A stretch of 64,000 nucleotides of DNA from an uncultured Flammeovirgaceae bacterium. Lineage in GTDB: Bacteria; Bacteroidota; Bacteroidia; Cytophagales; Cyclobacteriaceae. The position numbers and the translations under genes are program-made. The notes below the pieces were generated by a model that saw only the letters and a list, made by a program, of their open reading frames with translations, was not told the DNA's origin and searched no databases. Within the stretch, counting starts at the first letter, position 1. Each line of letters opens with the position of its first letter. Shown here piece by piece: positions 1-9,158 of the stretch. The stretch lies in assembly GCA_937883755.1 (NCBI GenBank), contig CAKZYA010000001.1, positions 62,001 through 126,000 on the forward strand, given 5' to 3'.

Positions 1-1816
1 TGGTGGCCTCTTCAGTAGTAGCACTCCACACTACGAGCAAATAGGTACCTGGTTCTAAATCTAACCCATCGGAGGAGATAGTAATATTCTGAGATAAGGT
101 GCTACTAGGAGCTAATGCAGAAATAGTTACCGATCCAAGAGTAACCTGATGTCTGCCTTCAAGGCTATACAGTCCGGCAGCTACCGCCCCACTAAATGTG
201 CTTGATCCAGTGTTTTCAACGTTGAAGGATAAATCAAAAGCTTCGTATTGCGTAATAGTTTCTGAAGGAAGCACTAGCTCAGTGGTTAGAGCGATGTCAT
301 TCTCAGAATCGAGAAATTCTATATCGGTGTAAGCAGCGTAAGTGTCACTATCAATTAGCTGCCATTCTTTCCCAGTTTCTTTTTGTAAAACTGCCAGCTG
401 GTAATTTCCGGGAGATACAACGGGTAGTCCCCCAGTCGTGAGGGTGACTCTAACAAAGGTGTTAGGTCGTAAATCAGTAATGGCAATGCTATCAATCACT
501 TCCTGAAAATTGTTCTCGTCGAATACCACCACGGCAAACTGTCCGTTGAAATCAACATCCCCAAAATTGGCTACCGAGAACGTGACATCAAATGGCGCAG
601 TAAACGGAATAGGGTTAGGGCTCACCTGCGTTTGTTCGTGCAATTCTAGCTCAGGCGTGATAGTTACTGGACTTTCAGCGGGCTGGATTTGATACACGAT
701 CTTTTGATTGCTATTGTAGCCACCGCTACCACCCCCTGTACCCAGGTCGGCAGGACTCAAATCACCGATGTAGTAGTAGCCATCCATGTATCCTCCCCAC
801 CCCCAGTTAAAATGGAAGAAGCCGTCTCCTTGGTAGCCGTCACACACAAAAGCATGTCCACCTCCAGTTCCAGAGCCTTCGTAGTAAATAGGGCGTCCTT
901 CATCTAGTTCTGTCCTTAAAATACTGATCCACTCGGTATCAGTATAATCTGCTCGTTCAGCTATCTCTGCTTCGTACTGAAAGTATTTTCGTAAGGCTGG
1001 ACGAACGAGTACCGCCCCAGCAGCACCACTTTCATTCACTCCATAATCCATTTCTACACTAACTCCACAGTGATAATTCAACTGGGCTACTGCCGAATTA
1101 GAGCTAAAAATGGCATCGGGCATTTGATCCCAGGCATATTCAGTTAAGCCAAAGTTAGCAGCCAGTGTTCCGTAGGTCGGGTGGTTGTACGAGTGGAAAC
1201 CAATCCCTTTCTGAGGGTGTTGGTGGTGCTTCATAATTTGAGCCATTGCGGTAGCCACACAACCCGTTACCGTATGTTCTTGAGTTTGGGTATCATAGGG
1301 GCAGCTTCCATTATAGTGGGGTGACTGATTCCAGGTAGTGGTGAGTAGTGGGCCTACCGTAGTTGATTGTACCTCTAGTGACTCCCAGGCCTGAGCTATC
1401 TGGGCGGTAGGTTGTGGCTGTTGCTGTACTAGATACCTTAACTGCTTCTCATAACTGGCTACCCACTTAATGTAAGCTTGTGGTAGAGACTTTGAAGCGA
1501 ATGAGCCTTGCTCAGAATACCCTAAAATAGGATAGGCAGCATCATCAGCCGATACAATGACAAAACCTCCCGAAGCCACGTTAAACACATAATACAGTGA
1601 CTTAGGAGTCTGGCGAGCGTTGGCAGTAGCTACGGTAAATTGCTTGGTGTACGAAAGCGAAAGAATTGGTGACTGAGTACGAGCCTCTTTAGAAGATAGA
1701 CTAAGAAAACGAGTAGCGACTGATTGGGCTTTTTTAGGAGAAACCTCAGCAGCATAGGTCGTTAGAAAGCAAAAAGAGAGACTGACACTAATGAGAAAGG
1801 TACGTATCCAGAGCAT
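1..1816 (-). CDS. C10-family (streptopain-like) cysteine protease, C-terminus cut by window edge
   Basis: Secreted papain-fold protease of the streptopain/PrtT type. Reading the minus strand from ATG at 1816 gives an uninterrupted frame of 605 codons to the window edge. A signal peptide covers about residues 1-22, followed by a Spi/C10-type propeptide (to about 150). The catalytic cysteine lies in TGCVATAMAQ (Cys186) and the catalytic histidine in GGGHAFVCDG (His321), followed by the family's FNWGWGG signature (336-342). After about residue 365 come at least two CARDB/Ig-like beta domains. The tail reaching the edge may carry a type IX secretion sorting domain, which cannot be seen. The role is probably extracellular protein degradation. 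Family call is confident; substrate is unknown. Confidence 0.9.
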   Translation of the reverse strand, partial: MLWIRTFLISVSLSFCFLTTYAAEVSPKKAQSVATRFLSLSSKEARTQSPILSLSYTKQFTVATANARQTPKSLYYVFNVASGGFVIVSADDAAYPILGYSEQGSFASKSLPQAYIKWVASYEKQLRYLVQQQPQPTAQIAQAWESLEVQSTTVGPLLTTTWNQSPHYNGSCPYDTQTQEHTVTGCVATAMAQIMKHHQHPQKGIGFHSYNHPTYGTLAANFGLTEYAWDQMPDAIFSSNSAVAQLNYHCGVSVEMDYGVNESGAAGAVLVRPALRKYFQYEAEIAERADYTDTEWISILRTELDEGRPIYYEGSGTGGGHAFVCDGYQGDGFFHFNWGWGGYMDGYYYIGDLSPADLGTGGGSGGYNSNQKIVYQIQPAESPVTITPELELHEQTQVSPNPIPFTAPFDVTFSVANFGDVDFNGQFAVVVFDENNFQEVIDSIAITDLRPNTFVRVTLTTGGLPVVSPGNYQLAVLQKETGKEWQLIDSDTYAAYTDIEFLDSENDIALTTELVLPSETITQYEAFDLSFNVENTGSSTFSGAVAAGLYSLEGRHQVTLGSVTISALAPSSTLSQNITISSDGLDLEPGTYLLVVWSATTEEAT

Positions 1817-1882
1817 TGATCTTGTGTTTCAACAAAGATCCGATCTCTAATTATAGAATAAACAATAAAAATTATTAATTTA

Positions 1883-1894
1883 TTACAATTGTAA
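1883..1894. repeat. 12-bp perfect palindrome TTACAATTGTAA
   Basis: A perfect inverted repeat lies in the AT-rich 123-bp gap between the deacetylase gene (ends 1940) and the start of the C10 protease (1816), about 67 bp upstream of the protease start. Its place fits an operator or the protease promoter region, but no regulator is known and AT-rich palindromes arise easily by chance. Confidence 0.35.
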
Positions 1895-1939
1895 GTGAAT
1901 ATAAAATTATAATGTCAGTGATATTAGTGTGAAAACAGA

Positions 1940-2761
1940 TCAATTGCTACGTTGCTCTTTGATGTAAGTAGCAACTGTACCGACTGGAGCAAGCCAAATT
2001 CCGTTACTAGGATCTTGGGCATACCGTAATAATTGCTCTAGCATACTCACTTGGGTAGTTTGTCGTCCGGTTTCGCCAATATCGTGTCCTGCAAAAACAA
2101 TCCATTGTTGGTTTTGCCGAGCAGTTTCAATAATATCTTTTACATTGGAAAAATCTAGTTCATCCATTGGCATCCCCATAAGTTGAGCCATATCGCAGAA
2201 ACCCGGATCATTGGGAGCTTCATTGAGCCAACCTCGCCCTGTATTAAACAATTCAGCGATCAAAGGTACGTAACTCTGGGTATGTTCTCCGCGCCCTACA
2301 AATGTTTGTCCGCAGGGGTAAGCAAACTCAGTAGGCTTTACTCCTAGTAAAGTTTCGATTTCCTTGCTGGCTTGTACAAGCTCTTTTCGCATTTGAGAAA
2401 GAGAATACGATTCAATGGCCTTGTGTCTAGCCCAGGTAAAGTTTCCTGAGCAAGGGTGGTTTACCGAATGATTACCCATCTCGTGACCAGTTGCGGTAGC
2501 TTTTCTCCATTTTGACAGACGACGCTCCACGGCGCTGGGAACTAGATAAAAAGTAGCTTGCACGTCATACTTGTCTAATAAAGGAATTCCCACATCCACC
2601 TGGCTTGGGCGGGCATCGTCGAAGCTGAGACTAATAGCTACCTGTTTATCATCGGGCCACTTAATTTTATTAGTAGAACTAGTCTGTGCCAGACTGCAAT
2701 GAAAATAGGTCAGGCAATAGATTAGGAAAAATCCAGTGAATAGGATAGGTAGAGTTTTCAT
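1940..2761 (-). CDS. Secreted polysaccharide deacetylase (NodB/CE4 fold)
   Basis: The 273-aa protein has an N-terminal signal peptide (about 1-25, ending near LAQ). The NodB motifs are visible: the catalytic aspartate pair in SLSFDDARPS (around residue 44-53), the metal-binding His motif in GHEMGNHSVNHP (about 92-103), and a later PCG segment and GHDIGE segment that supply the rest of the active site. CE4 enzymes remove N- or O-acetyl groups from chitin, peptidoglycan or exopolysaccharide. This one would act in the periplasm or outside the cell. The first motif reads SFDDA instead of the more usual TFDDG. It stands upstream of the C10 protease in the same direction; no operon partner indicates the substrate. 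Confidence 0.85.
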   Translation of the reverse strand: MKTLPILFTGFFLIYCLTYFHCSLAQTSSTNKIKWPDDKQVAISLSFDDARPSQVDVGIPLLDKYDVQATFYLVPSAVERRLSKWRKATATGHEMGNHSVNHPCSGNFTWARHKAIESYSLSQMRKELVQASKEIETLLGVKPTEFAYPCGQTFVGRGEHTQSYVPLIAELFNTGRGWLNEAPNDPGFCDMAQLMGMPMDELDFSNVKDIIETARQNQQWIVFAGHDIGETGRQTTQVSMLEQLLRYAQDPSNGIWLAPVGTVATYIKEQRSN

Positions 2762-2843
2762 AAATTTAATGAAGATGCTAAAAATTAGCTATAGGCGCAA
2801 GAGTTACCGCACTGGTAGCGATTTGCTTCCCAATGAGACAGTT

Positions 2844-3647
2844 TTAAAACATCAAAAAATAATGCTGCTTGGTAGTTAGAGGGCGAAAGAAAACAATACC
2901 AGCGTCGAATAAATCTGCCGATAAAGTCACCCGAGGGTGCTGAATAATTTTCTGCCAAGCCTGTTGCATCTCCACTGACCAGTGGATGTCATCAAAGATC
3001 AAAATACTTGTTTCATGAGTTTTAGTCAATAGTTGAGAAAAGTAGCGTAATGTAGGCTGAAGCTGATGATTAGCATCTACGTAAGCCAGATCAATCTGAG
3101 GCAATTCTTCCAGTAGAGCAGGTAGGGTCTGATCAATATTTCCTTCCCGTAACTTAATATTTCGACAATCAAAGTGTAAAAAGGCTTTAGTAGCGATACT
3201 AGCAATATCCGAAGAACCCTCAAAGGTGTAAATATTTGTGTCATGATTCGCTAATGATAAGTATAAAGAAGTAATACCGAGTGAGGTTCCTAATTCTACG
3301 ACGTAACTAGGCTGTTGAAACTGAACTAAGCGATAAAGAAAACGCCCAAATTTGGGAGTGCTCAAAGAATGTCGAGCAATACTCTTAACCTTGCGAGAAG
3401 AAGACTGACTGACCAGCGAGGTAGCTCCTAAGGAGGGAATTGACACCCAATCTTCAGATTTCAGTAAGGTTTTACGGTGCTGTTCAATTGCCTGAAAATC
3501 AGAAGTGGGTGATCTCCCTTGGATAACTTTTTGGTAGAAATCATAAATAAATGGAGCCTGTAGAGAATGTTGATTAACAGCATTGAGCCAGTATTGCCAG
3601 TAGCCTGTCAATAGAGAGCGTCGCTGCCAGAGCGAGGACATAGCCAA
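2844..3647 (-). CDS. Class I SAM-dependent methyltransferase (Methyltransf_24 type)
   Basis: 267 aa, no signal peptide. The Rossmann-fold SAM-binding motif is VVELGTSLGITSLYLS (about residues 118-133), followed by an acidic strand ending in TFEGSS, then DLAYVDANHQ and an acidic ILIFDDIHW strand. This order matches the class I fold of the O-methyltransferase-like Methyltransf_24 family. It starts 2 bp after the apaG stop, so the two are probably co-transcribed. The substrate cannot be told. The N-terminal 100 residues are poorly conserved in such proteins and contain no motif I recognise. Confidence 0.75.
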   Translation of the reverse strand: MAMSSLWQRRSLLTGYWQYWLNAVNQHSLQAPFIYDFYQKVIQGRSPTSDFQAIEQHRKTLLKSEDWVSIPSLGATSLVSQSSSRKVKSIARHSLSTPKFGRFLYRLVQFQQPSYVVELGTSLGITSLYLSLANHDTNIYTFEGSSDIASIATKAFLHFDCRNIKLREGNIDQTLPALLEELPQIDLAYVDANHQLQPTLRYFSQLLTKTHETSILIFDDIHWSVEMQQAWQKIIQHPRVTLSADLFDAGIVFFRPLTTKQHYFLMF

Positions 3648-3649
3648 AG

Positions 3650-4036
3650 TTAGTTAGATCGGTAAGGAGCAATCAGAGTAAATTCAGGAATGATGGCGTG
3701 AAACTGCTTACCATCCGTAATTCGTTCCATCAGAAAAGTACCCTTCATCTTACCCAAACCAGATTTAAGATTGCAGCCCGAAACGTACTGATGTTGCTGC
3801 TGAGGTTCTAACATGGGCTGCTTACCAATAACACCTTCACCTTCTACTTCTCGGAAAGGATAGCCAGCGTCTACAATTTTCCAGTGGCGGCGCAATAACT
3901 TTACAGTAAAATGGCTGTTATTCTCGATGGTAACGTGGTAGGTAAATACATAATGGTTCTGACTAGGATCAGAATAATCAGGTTGATATTCGGTTTCAAT
4001 ACTAACCTTAACGCCTTCAGTGATTTCAGTTACCAT
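3650..4036 (-). CDS. apaG: ApaG-domain protein
   Basis: 128 aa from ATG 4036, the usual family length; an in-frame ATG at 4045 would add three residues. Features of the single beta-sandwich ApaG/DUF525 domain are seen throughout: the early VTEITEGVKVSIET strand, LLRRHWKIVDA, the segment GEGVIGKQP, and SGCNLKSGLGKMKGTF near the end. ApaG is linked to Ap4A/phosphate metabolism and to Co/Mg sensitivity in enterobacteria; the biochemical role in Bacteroidota is not settled. It is divergent from ung across 60 bp and lies upstream of the methyltransferase. Confidence 0.9.
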   Translation of the reverse strand: MVTEITEGVKVSIETEYQPDYSDPSQNHYVFTYHVTIENNSHFTVKLLRRHWKIVDAGYPFREVEGEGVIGKQPMLEPQQQHQYVSGCNLKSGLGKMKGTFLMERITDGKQFHAIIPEFTLIAPYRSN

Positions 4037-4096
4037 GCTACCCATTGTTTACGCGGAAAGATAATGATAAGTTTACAATAAACTACACAAAACACT

Positions 4097-4759
4097 ATGG
4101 ATGTACGCATTGCTCCTTCTTGGAAGGAAAAATTATCTGATGAGTTTAACAAACCTTATTTTGAGACTCTTGCTGAGTTTCTTCGGGCTGAGTATCGCTC
4201 TCAAACTATATATCCTCCCGGTAAAGAAATTTTTCGGGCCTTTGACCTTACTCCGTTTAATGAGGTTAAAGTAGTAATTCTCGGACAAGATCCTTACCAC
4301 GGGCCAAAGCAGGCGAATGGGCTGGCTTTTTCAGTGCGGGACGGTATCACCAAACCACCTTCACTAATTAATATTTTTAAAGAAATTAAGAACGAGTACG
4401 ATAAGCCCATCCCCAACAGTGGTAACTTAGAACGATGGGCGCAACAGGGAGTATTATTGCTAAATGCTACGCTAACAGTGCGAGCGCGACAGGCTGGCTC
4501 GCATCAGAAAAAGGGGTGGGAAGAATTCACAGATGCGGTGATCCAAAAAATTTCGGATGAACGGGAAAACACTGTATTTCTATTGTGGGGAGCTTACGCT
4601 CAGAAGAAGGGAGCAATCATTGATGAAGGTAAGCACCACGTACTAAAGTCACCCCATCCATCGCCCTTCGCCGCTGATCGGGGCTTTTTCGGAAACGATC
4701 ATTTCAAAAAAGCTAACGAATATTTGAAGCAGCAAGGCAAAGAAGAAATTGAGTGGTAA
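4097..4759 (+). CDS. ung: Uracil-DNA glycosylase, family 1
   Basis: Removes uracil from DNA in base excision repair. The 220-aa length is normal. The water-activating motif GQDPYHGP has catalytic Asp65. The uracil-specificity strand is LLLNATLTVR (Asn123), and the DNA-intercalating HPSPFAADRGFFG loop has His187. The gene is monocistronic, divergent from apaG and convergent with lepB, with a shared terminator downstream. Confidence 0.97.
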   Translation: MDVRIAPSWKEKLSDEFNKPYFETLAEFLRAEYRSQTIYPPGKEIFRAFDLTPFNEVKVVILGQDPYHGPKQANGLAFSVRDGITKPPSLINIFKEIKNEYDKPIPNSGNLERWAQQGVLLLNATLTVRARQAGSHQKKGWEEFTDAVIQKISDERENTVFLLWGAYAQKKGAIIDEGKHHVLKSPHPSPFAADRGFFGNDHFKKANEYLKQQGKEEIEW

Positions 4760-4774
4760 ATTTTACGAAAAAAA

Positions 4775-4832
4775 GAGAATGGAGGACGGAAACGGTGGAA
4801 TGTATGAGCTTCCTTTTCCGTCCTCCATTTTC
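4775..4832. terminator. Bidirectional intrinsic terminator between ung and lepB
   Basis: A 15-bp perfect stem (4778-4792 with 4815-4829; AATGGAGGACGGAAA against its complement) extends outward by about three more pairs, with a 22-nt loop. An A-run precedes the left arm and a T-rich tract follows the right arm, so it can work for both the plus-strand ung and the minus-strand lepB. The stem is unusually long. Confidence 0.85.
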
Positions 4833-4845
4833 CTTTCTCCGTCTA

Positions 4846-5952
4846 TCATTCAATCAAATTCAGCAGGCGGCTCCAGCGGATTTTGCTGAAGAAGCTCTCG
4901 TTCGGGTCGATAGAGAGCCAAATAAAGAAGGCTTTGCCTACAACGTGATCCTCAGGTACAAAGCCCCAGAAACGAGAGTCAAGTGAGTTGTGGCGGTTAT
5001 CGCCCATCATGAAGTAGTAGTTCTGCTTAAAAGTATAAGTATCTACCACCTGGCCATCGATATAGAGTTTACCTTCCCGCTTCTCTACTTCATCGTGCCC
5101 TTCGTAGTACTTGATGACGTACTCGTACTTGGTAATATTCTCATCTGTCAAATCAATTTGCTGACCTTCCGCGGGTATTTCCAGCGGCCCGAAAAAGTCT
5201 GCATTCCACGGAAATACGCTCGGGTCAGGGTAAATATTACGATAAATCTGATCTTGAGAAGCAGTGACAGGTACAACACTCTCAACAAAGGGTAACTTTT
5301 CAAACTCAGCCGCTACTTCAGCAGTAGCCATCATGGTAGATTGATTAGGCGAAGTAGTATACTCAGACACTTCGTATCGTTCAAATACCCGATTATTAAT
5401 GGTCTGATTAGCAGTGATGCGATATTCATATTGTACTCCTGGTGGGTCAGGAAATACATCGCTATTGATATAGACTTGCCGATCTTTGACCTCAATCACA
5501 TCACCGGGTACGCCTACGCAACGCTTAATATAGTTAGTCTTCAGATCAGTAGGGTACTGATGTTCGGTGGGATAATTAAATACTACCACATCCCCCCGCT
5601 TTACGCTAGAGAAGCCCGGCAAACGATACTGCGGTAATTGAATCCAGTCAACGTAAGAGGGAATATCGGTACCCCAAATTTTTTGATGAGTAAGCGGCAT
5701 TTGTAGTGGAGTTTTAGGAGTACGGGCTCCGTAATGCATCTTGCTTACAAACAGAAAATCACCTACCAGAAGTGAATTTTCCATAGATGGGGTAGGAATA
5801 GTGAATGCTTCCAGAAATAGCCAGCGGATGAAAGTAGCGGCAATTACCGCAAATACGATTGCATCTACCCATTCCCGGGTTTTAGATTTGGGAGCCCTCT
5901 GGCGGGTAGTGCTAGAAGTATCTTCCTTCTTTTTCTTTAGAAACGTTGCCAT
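4846..5952 (-). CDS. lepB: Signal peptidase I
   Basis: Cleaves signal peptides from exported proteins at the outer face of the inner membrane. Start taken at ATG 5952 (368 aa); an upstream TTG at 5961 would add three residues. There is a Lys/Arg-rich cytoplasmic start, one clear membrane segment (about 32-50), then the catalytic serine in TIPTPSMENSL (Ser56). The catalytic lysine is in NYIKRCVGVPGD (Lys143), followed by the C-terminal box GDNRHNSLDSRFWGFV. The protein is longer than E. coli-type minimal enzymes because of insertions between the serine and lysine boxes and before the last box, as is common in Bacteroidota. It is the last gene of the parA-parB-DUF5683-dapB-lepB run. Confidence 0.95.
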   Translation of the reverse strand: MATFLKKKKEDTSSTTRQRAPKSKTREWVDAIVFAVIAATFIRWLFLEAFTIPTPSMENSLLVGDFLFVSKMHYGARTPKTPLQMPLTHQKIWGTDIPSYVDWIQLPQYRLPGFSSVKRGDVVVFNYPTEHQYPTDLKTNYIKRCVGVPGDVIEVKDRQVYINSDVFPDPPGVQYEYRITANQTINNRVFERYEVSEYTTSPNQSTMMATAEVAAEFEKLPFVESVVPVTASQDQIYRNIYPDPSVFPWNADFFGPLEIPAEGQQIDLTDENITKYEYVIKYYEGHDEVEKREGKLYIDGQVVDTYTFKQNYYFMMGDNRHNSLDSRFWGFVPEDHVVGKAFFIWLSIDPNESFFSKIRWSRLLNLIE

Positions 5953-6023
5953 ATATTTCAAATATCATTACCTGCTTCTAACAACAGTCTTGCGAAAATA
6001 GTGTGCGTTTGAGGAAATACCTA

Positions 6024-6746
6024 TCATTTTAGAAAATCGTTCATGGTAAGTATTCCGCTTTTTTGTTGGGTTACAATCCACTCAGCAACTACTACTGCTC
6101 CTAAAGCAAATCCCTTTCGGCTGTGAGCCGTGTGTTTTATCTCGATAGTATCTTCTTCAGATTGATAATGGACAACATGGGTGCCCGGAACTTCTTTTTC
6201 CCGCTTGGCCTGGATGGGAAGGTGGTTTGCTTCGGAAACACTACCTTCTTGCAAAACCCAACTACTAAGGGGTAAATGTTCTAGCATTCCTTCGGCGATG
6301 GTGATGGCGGTGCCACTGGGGGCATCTTTCTTTTCAGTATGATGGGTTTCTTCCACGTTAGCCCGATACTGAGGATAGTCGCTGATAACTTTAGCCAGGT
6401 AGGAGTTTAGACGAAAAAATAAATTAACCCCAATACTGAAATTGGATGCATAAAAGAAGGTGCCACCCTTTTCTTGACAATAGTTTTCTATTTCTTTACG
6501 GTGACCCAGCCATCCGGTAGTGCCAGAGATAACCGGGATACCCCGCTCCAGGCACTGGCGAATATTAGCCACGGCAGCATCAGGTTGACTAAACTCAATG
6601 GCTACATTGGCCGCATCTTCTCCTAGTGTTTCCCAAACGTTAGCATTATCCTGGTCAATACGTTCAGTAATAATATGGTTACGTTGTAGGGCAATTTTCT
6701 CAATGGTTTTGCCCATTTTTCCGTAGCCGATTAGTAAAATACGCAT
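6024..6746 (-). CDS. dapB: 4-hydroxy-tetrahydrodipicolinate reductase
   Basis: Catalyses the NAD(P)H-dependent step after DapA in lysine/diaminopimelate synthesis, which feeds peptidoglycan. The 240-aa chain opens with the nucleotide-binding loop RILLIGYGKMGKTI (2-15). The catalytic region EETHHTEKKDAPSGTA has the adjacent histidines, the lysine and the DAPSGTA substrate loop. It starts 4 bp after the DUF5683 gene stop and is followed by lepB, so it is operonic with parAB. Confidence 0.95.
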   Translation of the reverse strand: MRILLIGYGKMGKTIEKIALQRNHIITERIDQDNANVWETLGEDAANVAIEFSQPDAAVANIRQCLERGIPVISGTTGWLGHRKEIENYCQEKGGTFFYASNFSIGVNLFFRLNSYLAKVISDYPQYRANVEETHHTEKKDAPSGTAITIAEGMLEHLPLSSWVLQEGSVSEANHLPIQAKREKEVPGTHVVHYQSEEDTIEIKHTAHSRKGFALGAVVVAEWIVTQQKSGILTMNDFLK

Positions 6747-6750
6747 GGGG

Positions 6751-7440
6751 TTAATACAGGCTTAAAGTGAAAGAAAGTCCGCAAGAGGGTATGGTAGGAG
6801 TAAGATGATCGGAATAGGCTAGTGCTGAGCCAGCCATAGGCTTCAAGTCCATACTAAGATCAGGGTTAATGTCAAATTCAATTAGATGAGCATCGGCAAT
6901 AGCATCCATAATATTAAGAGCGTATAGCCCCGCCGTAAGAATAACCATGAAATCACGATTTCGTCGAGAAGTCTCCCTCGCTCGACTCAACTGCTCCCTA
7001 GTCTCGAAGCGATTAATAGCATTGGGAAACTCACTTAAAGGATTGGTTTCACCATTGCTAACAGCCCGCTCTGCTCTCAAAAAAAATTGATACTGGTCAT
7101 TATTCCATATGATAAAGTATCCCATTGTGATGAGGCCACCGTAAATGATCGGGATTTTCCAATACTTACCATTGTAGGCCTGACCCAGACCCGGTAGCAC
7201 TGCGGAATACAAAGCTGCCCGGCGAGGTATTCGAGGGCTAATCGATTGTATGACAATAGTATCAGGAGCTGCGGTACCGGGTTTGTTTACGCCTACGGCT
7301 CCTTGCTGGAGCTGAAGGGTATCTTCCACCACAGTAGTAGGATCAGGTGCTTCTTCTTCCTCTTTTTCTACTTGAGCTACGGCAATGGAAATACTCCCCA
7401 AGGCTAAGATCAACATCAGCCAGATCTTCACGTAATTCAT
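6751..7440 (-). CDS. DUF5683 membrane protein
   Basis: 229 aa with an N-terminal signal peptide (about 1-22, ending SIAVAQ), then an acidic stretch EKEEEEAPD and a Thr/Gln-rich spacer. The DUF5683 core follows: PRRAALYSAVLPGLGQAYNG with the next hydrophobic segments (IPIIYGGLITMGYFIIW and FMVILTAGLYALNIMDAI). The start codon overlaps the parB stop by 4 bp and dapB follows after 4 bp, so it is translationally linked to both. No function is established. The fixed place beside parAB in Bacteroidota suggests a role in the envelope or cell cycle, which is only an inference. Confidence 0.85.
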   Translation of the reverse strand: MNYVKIWLMLILALGSISIAVAQVEKEEEEAPDPTTVVEDTLQLQQGAVGVNKPGTAAPDTIVIQSISPRIPRRAALYSAVLPGLGQAYNGKYWKIPIIYGGLITMGYFIIWNNDQYQFFLRAERAVSNGETNPLSEFPNAINRFETREQLSRARETSRRNRDFMVILTAGLYALNIMDAIADAHLIEFDINPDLSMDLKPMAGSALAYSDHLTPTIPSCGLSFTLSLY

Positions 7441-8348
7441 GTTTGCAGTAATTCTAGAATTCGGTTCAAATCTTCAGTAGAGAGATAGGGAATTTTGATT
7501 TCCCCCTTTTCTTTACCCGTTGCTTTGATATGTACTCTAGTACCAAAATGAGAGGAGAGTTGGTTTTGGATGGACTGTAATTCTGGGGATACTACTGATG
7601 AACTGGAGACAGGCTTGGTTTTTTTAGGAGCAGCCAACTCTCGTACTAGAGCTTCCACCTGTCGTACTGATAAGTCGTCCTCCACAGCTCGTTGAAAGAT
7701 ATGTAATTGATGCTCTACGGTATCCACATTGATCAATGCCCGAGCATGCCCCATTGTGAGTCGGGTGTCGCGCAGGGCGGCCTGAATATCAGGGGGAAGC
7801 TTGAGCAACCGTAAGTAATTATTAACCGTGGATCGGTTTTTCCCAACCCGGTCGCCTAGTTGATCTTGGCGCAGGTCGCACTCAGAAATAAGCCGTTGAT
7901 AGCTCAACGCAATCTCAATAGCATTGAGGTTTTCCCGCTGAATGTTTTCAATTAAAGCCATTTCCAGCATTTGCTGGTCGTTGGCCTTTCGGACGTAAGC
8001 CGGAATATGAGTTAGCCCCGCGAGTTTGGAGGCTTGTACCCGTCGCTCTCCCGAAATAATCTGATAGCGATCTCCACTGATCAGACGAACGGTAATGGGC
8101 TGGATAATCCCTTGTACTGCAATGGAGTCAGCTAATTCTTGCAGAGCTTCCCGATCAAAGTGGGTTCGGGGCTGAAAGGGGTTCACCTCAATATTTTCCA
8201 GAGGAATTTCGTTAATTGAGCTGTATTGTTTAGTGGGGCTTTCTCGGAGTTGGGTTTCCTGAGAAGAATCTTCCAGTAAGGCACCTAGCCCTCGGCCCAA
8301 GGCATTTTTTCGGCGAGTTGATCTTCCAGACGTTTTATTAACACTCAT
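7437..8348 (-). CDS. parB: Chromosome-partitioning protein ParB
   Basis: DNA-binding CTPase that loads at parS sites and works with ParA to segregate the origin region. In 303 aa it shows an Arg/Lys-rich N-terminus and ALGRGLGALLED (residues 16-27), the usual ParA-interacting start. The ParB/Srx domain has NPFQPRTHFD and the CTP-binding GERR motif (ISGERRVQASK). An HTH domain with RVGKNRSTVNNYLRLL comes before a C-terminal dimerisation region. It lies 33 bp after parA and overlaps the DUF5683 start. Confidence 0.96.
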   Translation of the reverse strand: MSVNKTSGRSTRRKNALGRGLGALLEDSSQETQLRESPTKQYSSINEIPLENIEVNPFQPRTHFDREALQELADSIAVQGIIQPITVRLISGDRYQIISGERRVQASKLAGLTHIPAYVRKANDQQMLEMALIENIQRENLNAIEIALSYQRLISECDLRQDQLGDRVGKNRSTVNNYLRLLKLPPDIQAALRDTRLTMGHARALINVDTVEHQLHIFQRAVEDDLSVRQVEALVRELAAPKKTKPVSSSSVVSPELQSIQNQLSSHFGTRVHIKATGKEKGEIKIPYLSTEDLNRILELLQT

Positions 8349-8381
8349 TCAAATAGTCTTTTGTTGCGTTGGTTCTAACTA

Positions 8382-9158
8382 CTAACGCGCAAGTTGTCGA
8401 TTTCTTTCTAATAATTCCTTAGCCAAGTTCAAATAGCTGATAGCCCCCTTACTTTCAGCGTCGTGCACGATGGCGGGCAGTCCAAAACTGGGTGATTCAC
8501 TGAGCTTAATATTACGGGGTATCAACGTGCTGAATACCATTTGCTGAAAGTGGGCATTTACCTCTTCTACTACTTGGTTCGATAGCCGCAGGCGAGAATC
8601 ATACATAGTAAGCAGTATTCCTTCAATCTCCAACCCAGGGTTCAATCGGGACTGAATAATTTGAATGGTATTCAGTAGCTTTCCCAAACCTTCTAAGGCG
8701 TAATACTCGCATTGTACTGGAATAACCACTGAATTGGCAGCAGTTAAAGAATTAATGGTAATCAGACCAAGTGAGGGTGAGCAATCTAGAATAATAAATT
8801 CGTACTCATCTTGTATAGGCACCAGCGCTTGGCGCATTTTCTTTTCTCGGTTCTCCAGACTAACCATTTCTACCTCAGCCCCTACCAAATCAATATGGGA
8901 AGGTAATAGATAGAGATATTCCAGCTCAGTAGGGACAATGGCCGAGCGTGTATCTGCCTCATCTACCATACATTCATAAATACTATCTTCTACCTCTTTG
9001 GGGTTAAAGCCCAGTCCGGAAGTAGAATTAGCCTGAGGGTCAGCGTCTACCACTAAGGTTTTATGTTCTAGTGCAGCCAGGCTAGCAGCCAGATTGATCG
9101 CGCTGGTCGTCTTTCCTACTCCTCCTTTTTGATTGGCTATTGCAATAATCTTACCCAT
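8382..9158 (-). CDS. parA: Chromosome-partitioning ATPase ParA/Soj
   Basis: 258-aa deviant Walker ATPase. The P-loop [18 protein letters not shown] (7-24) has the signature lysine of the ParA/MinD class. The Walker A' strand [17 protein letters not shown] and Walker [14 protein letters not shown] follow. It is the first gene of the five-gene minus-strand run. A 227-bp gap separates it from the divergent GNAT-like gene and probably holds its promoter. Confidence 0.96.
   Translation of the reverse strand: MGKIIAIANQKGGVGKTTSAINLAASLAALEHKTLVVDADPQANSTSGLGFNPKEVEDSIYECMVDEADTRSAIVPTELEYLYLLPSHIDLVGAEVEMVSLENREKKMRQALVPIQDEYEFIILDCSPSLGLITINSLTAANSVVIPVQCEYYALEGLGKLLNTIQIIQSRLNPGLEIEGILLTMYDSRLRLSNQVVEEVNAHFQQMVFSTLIPRNIKLSESPSFGLPAIVHDAESKGAISYLNLAKELLERNRQLAR

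Noticed and set aside
4753-4986. Plus-strand ORF after ung
   Set aside because: It covers the terminator and then runs antisense to lepB; it has no domain and is a shadow.
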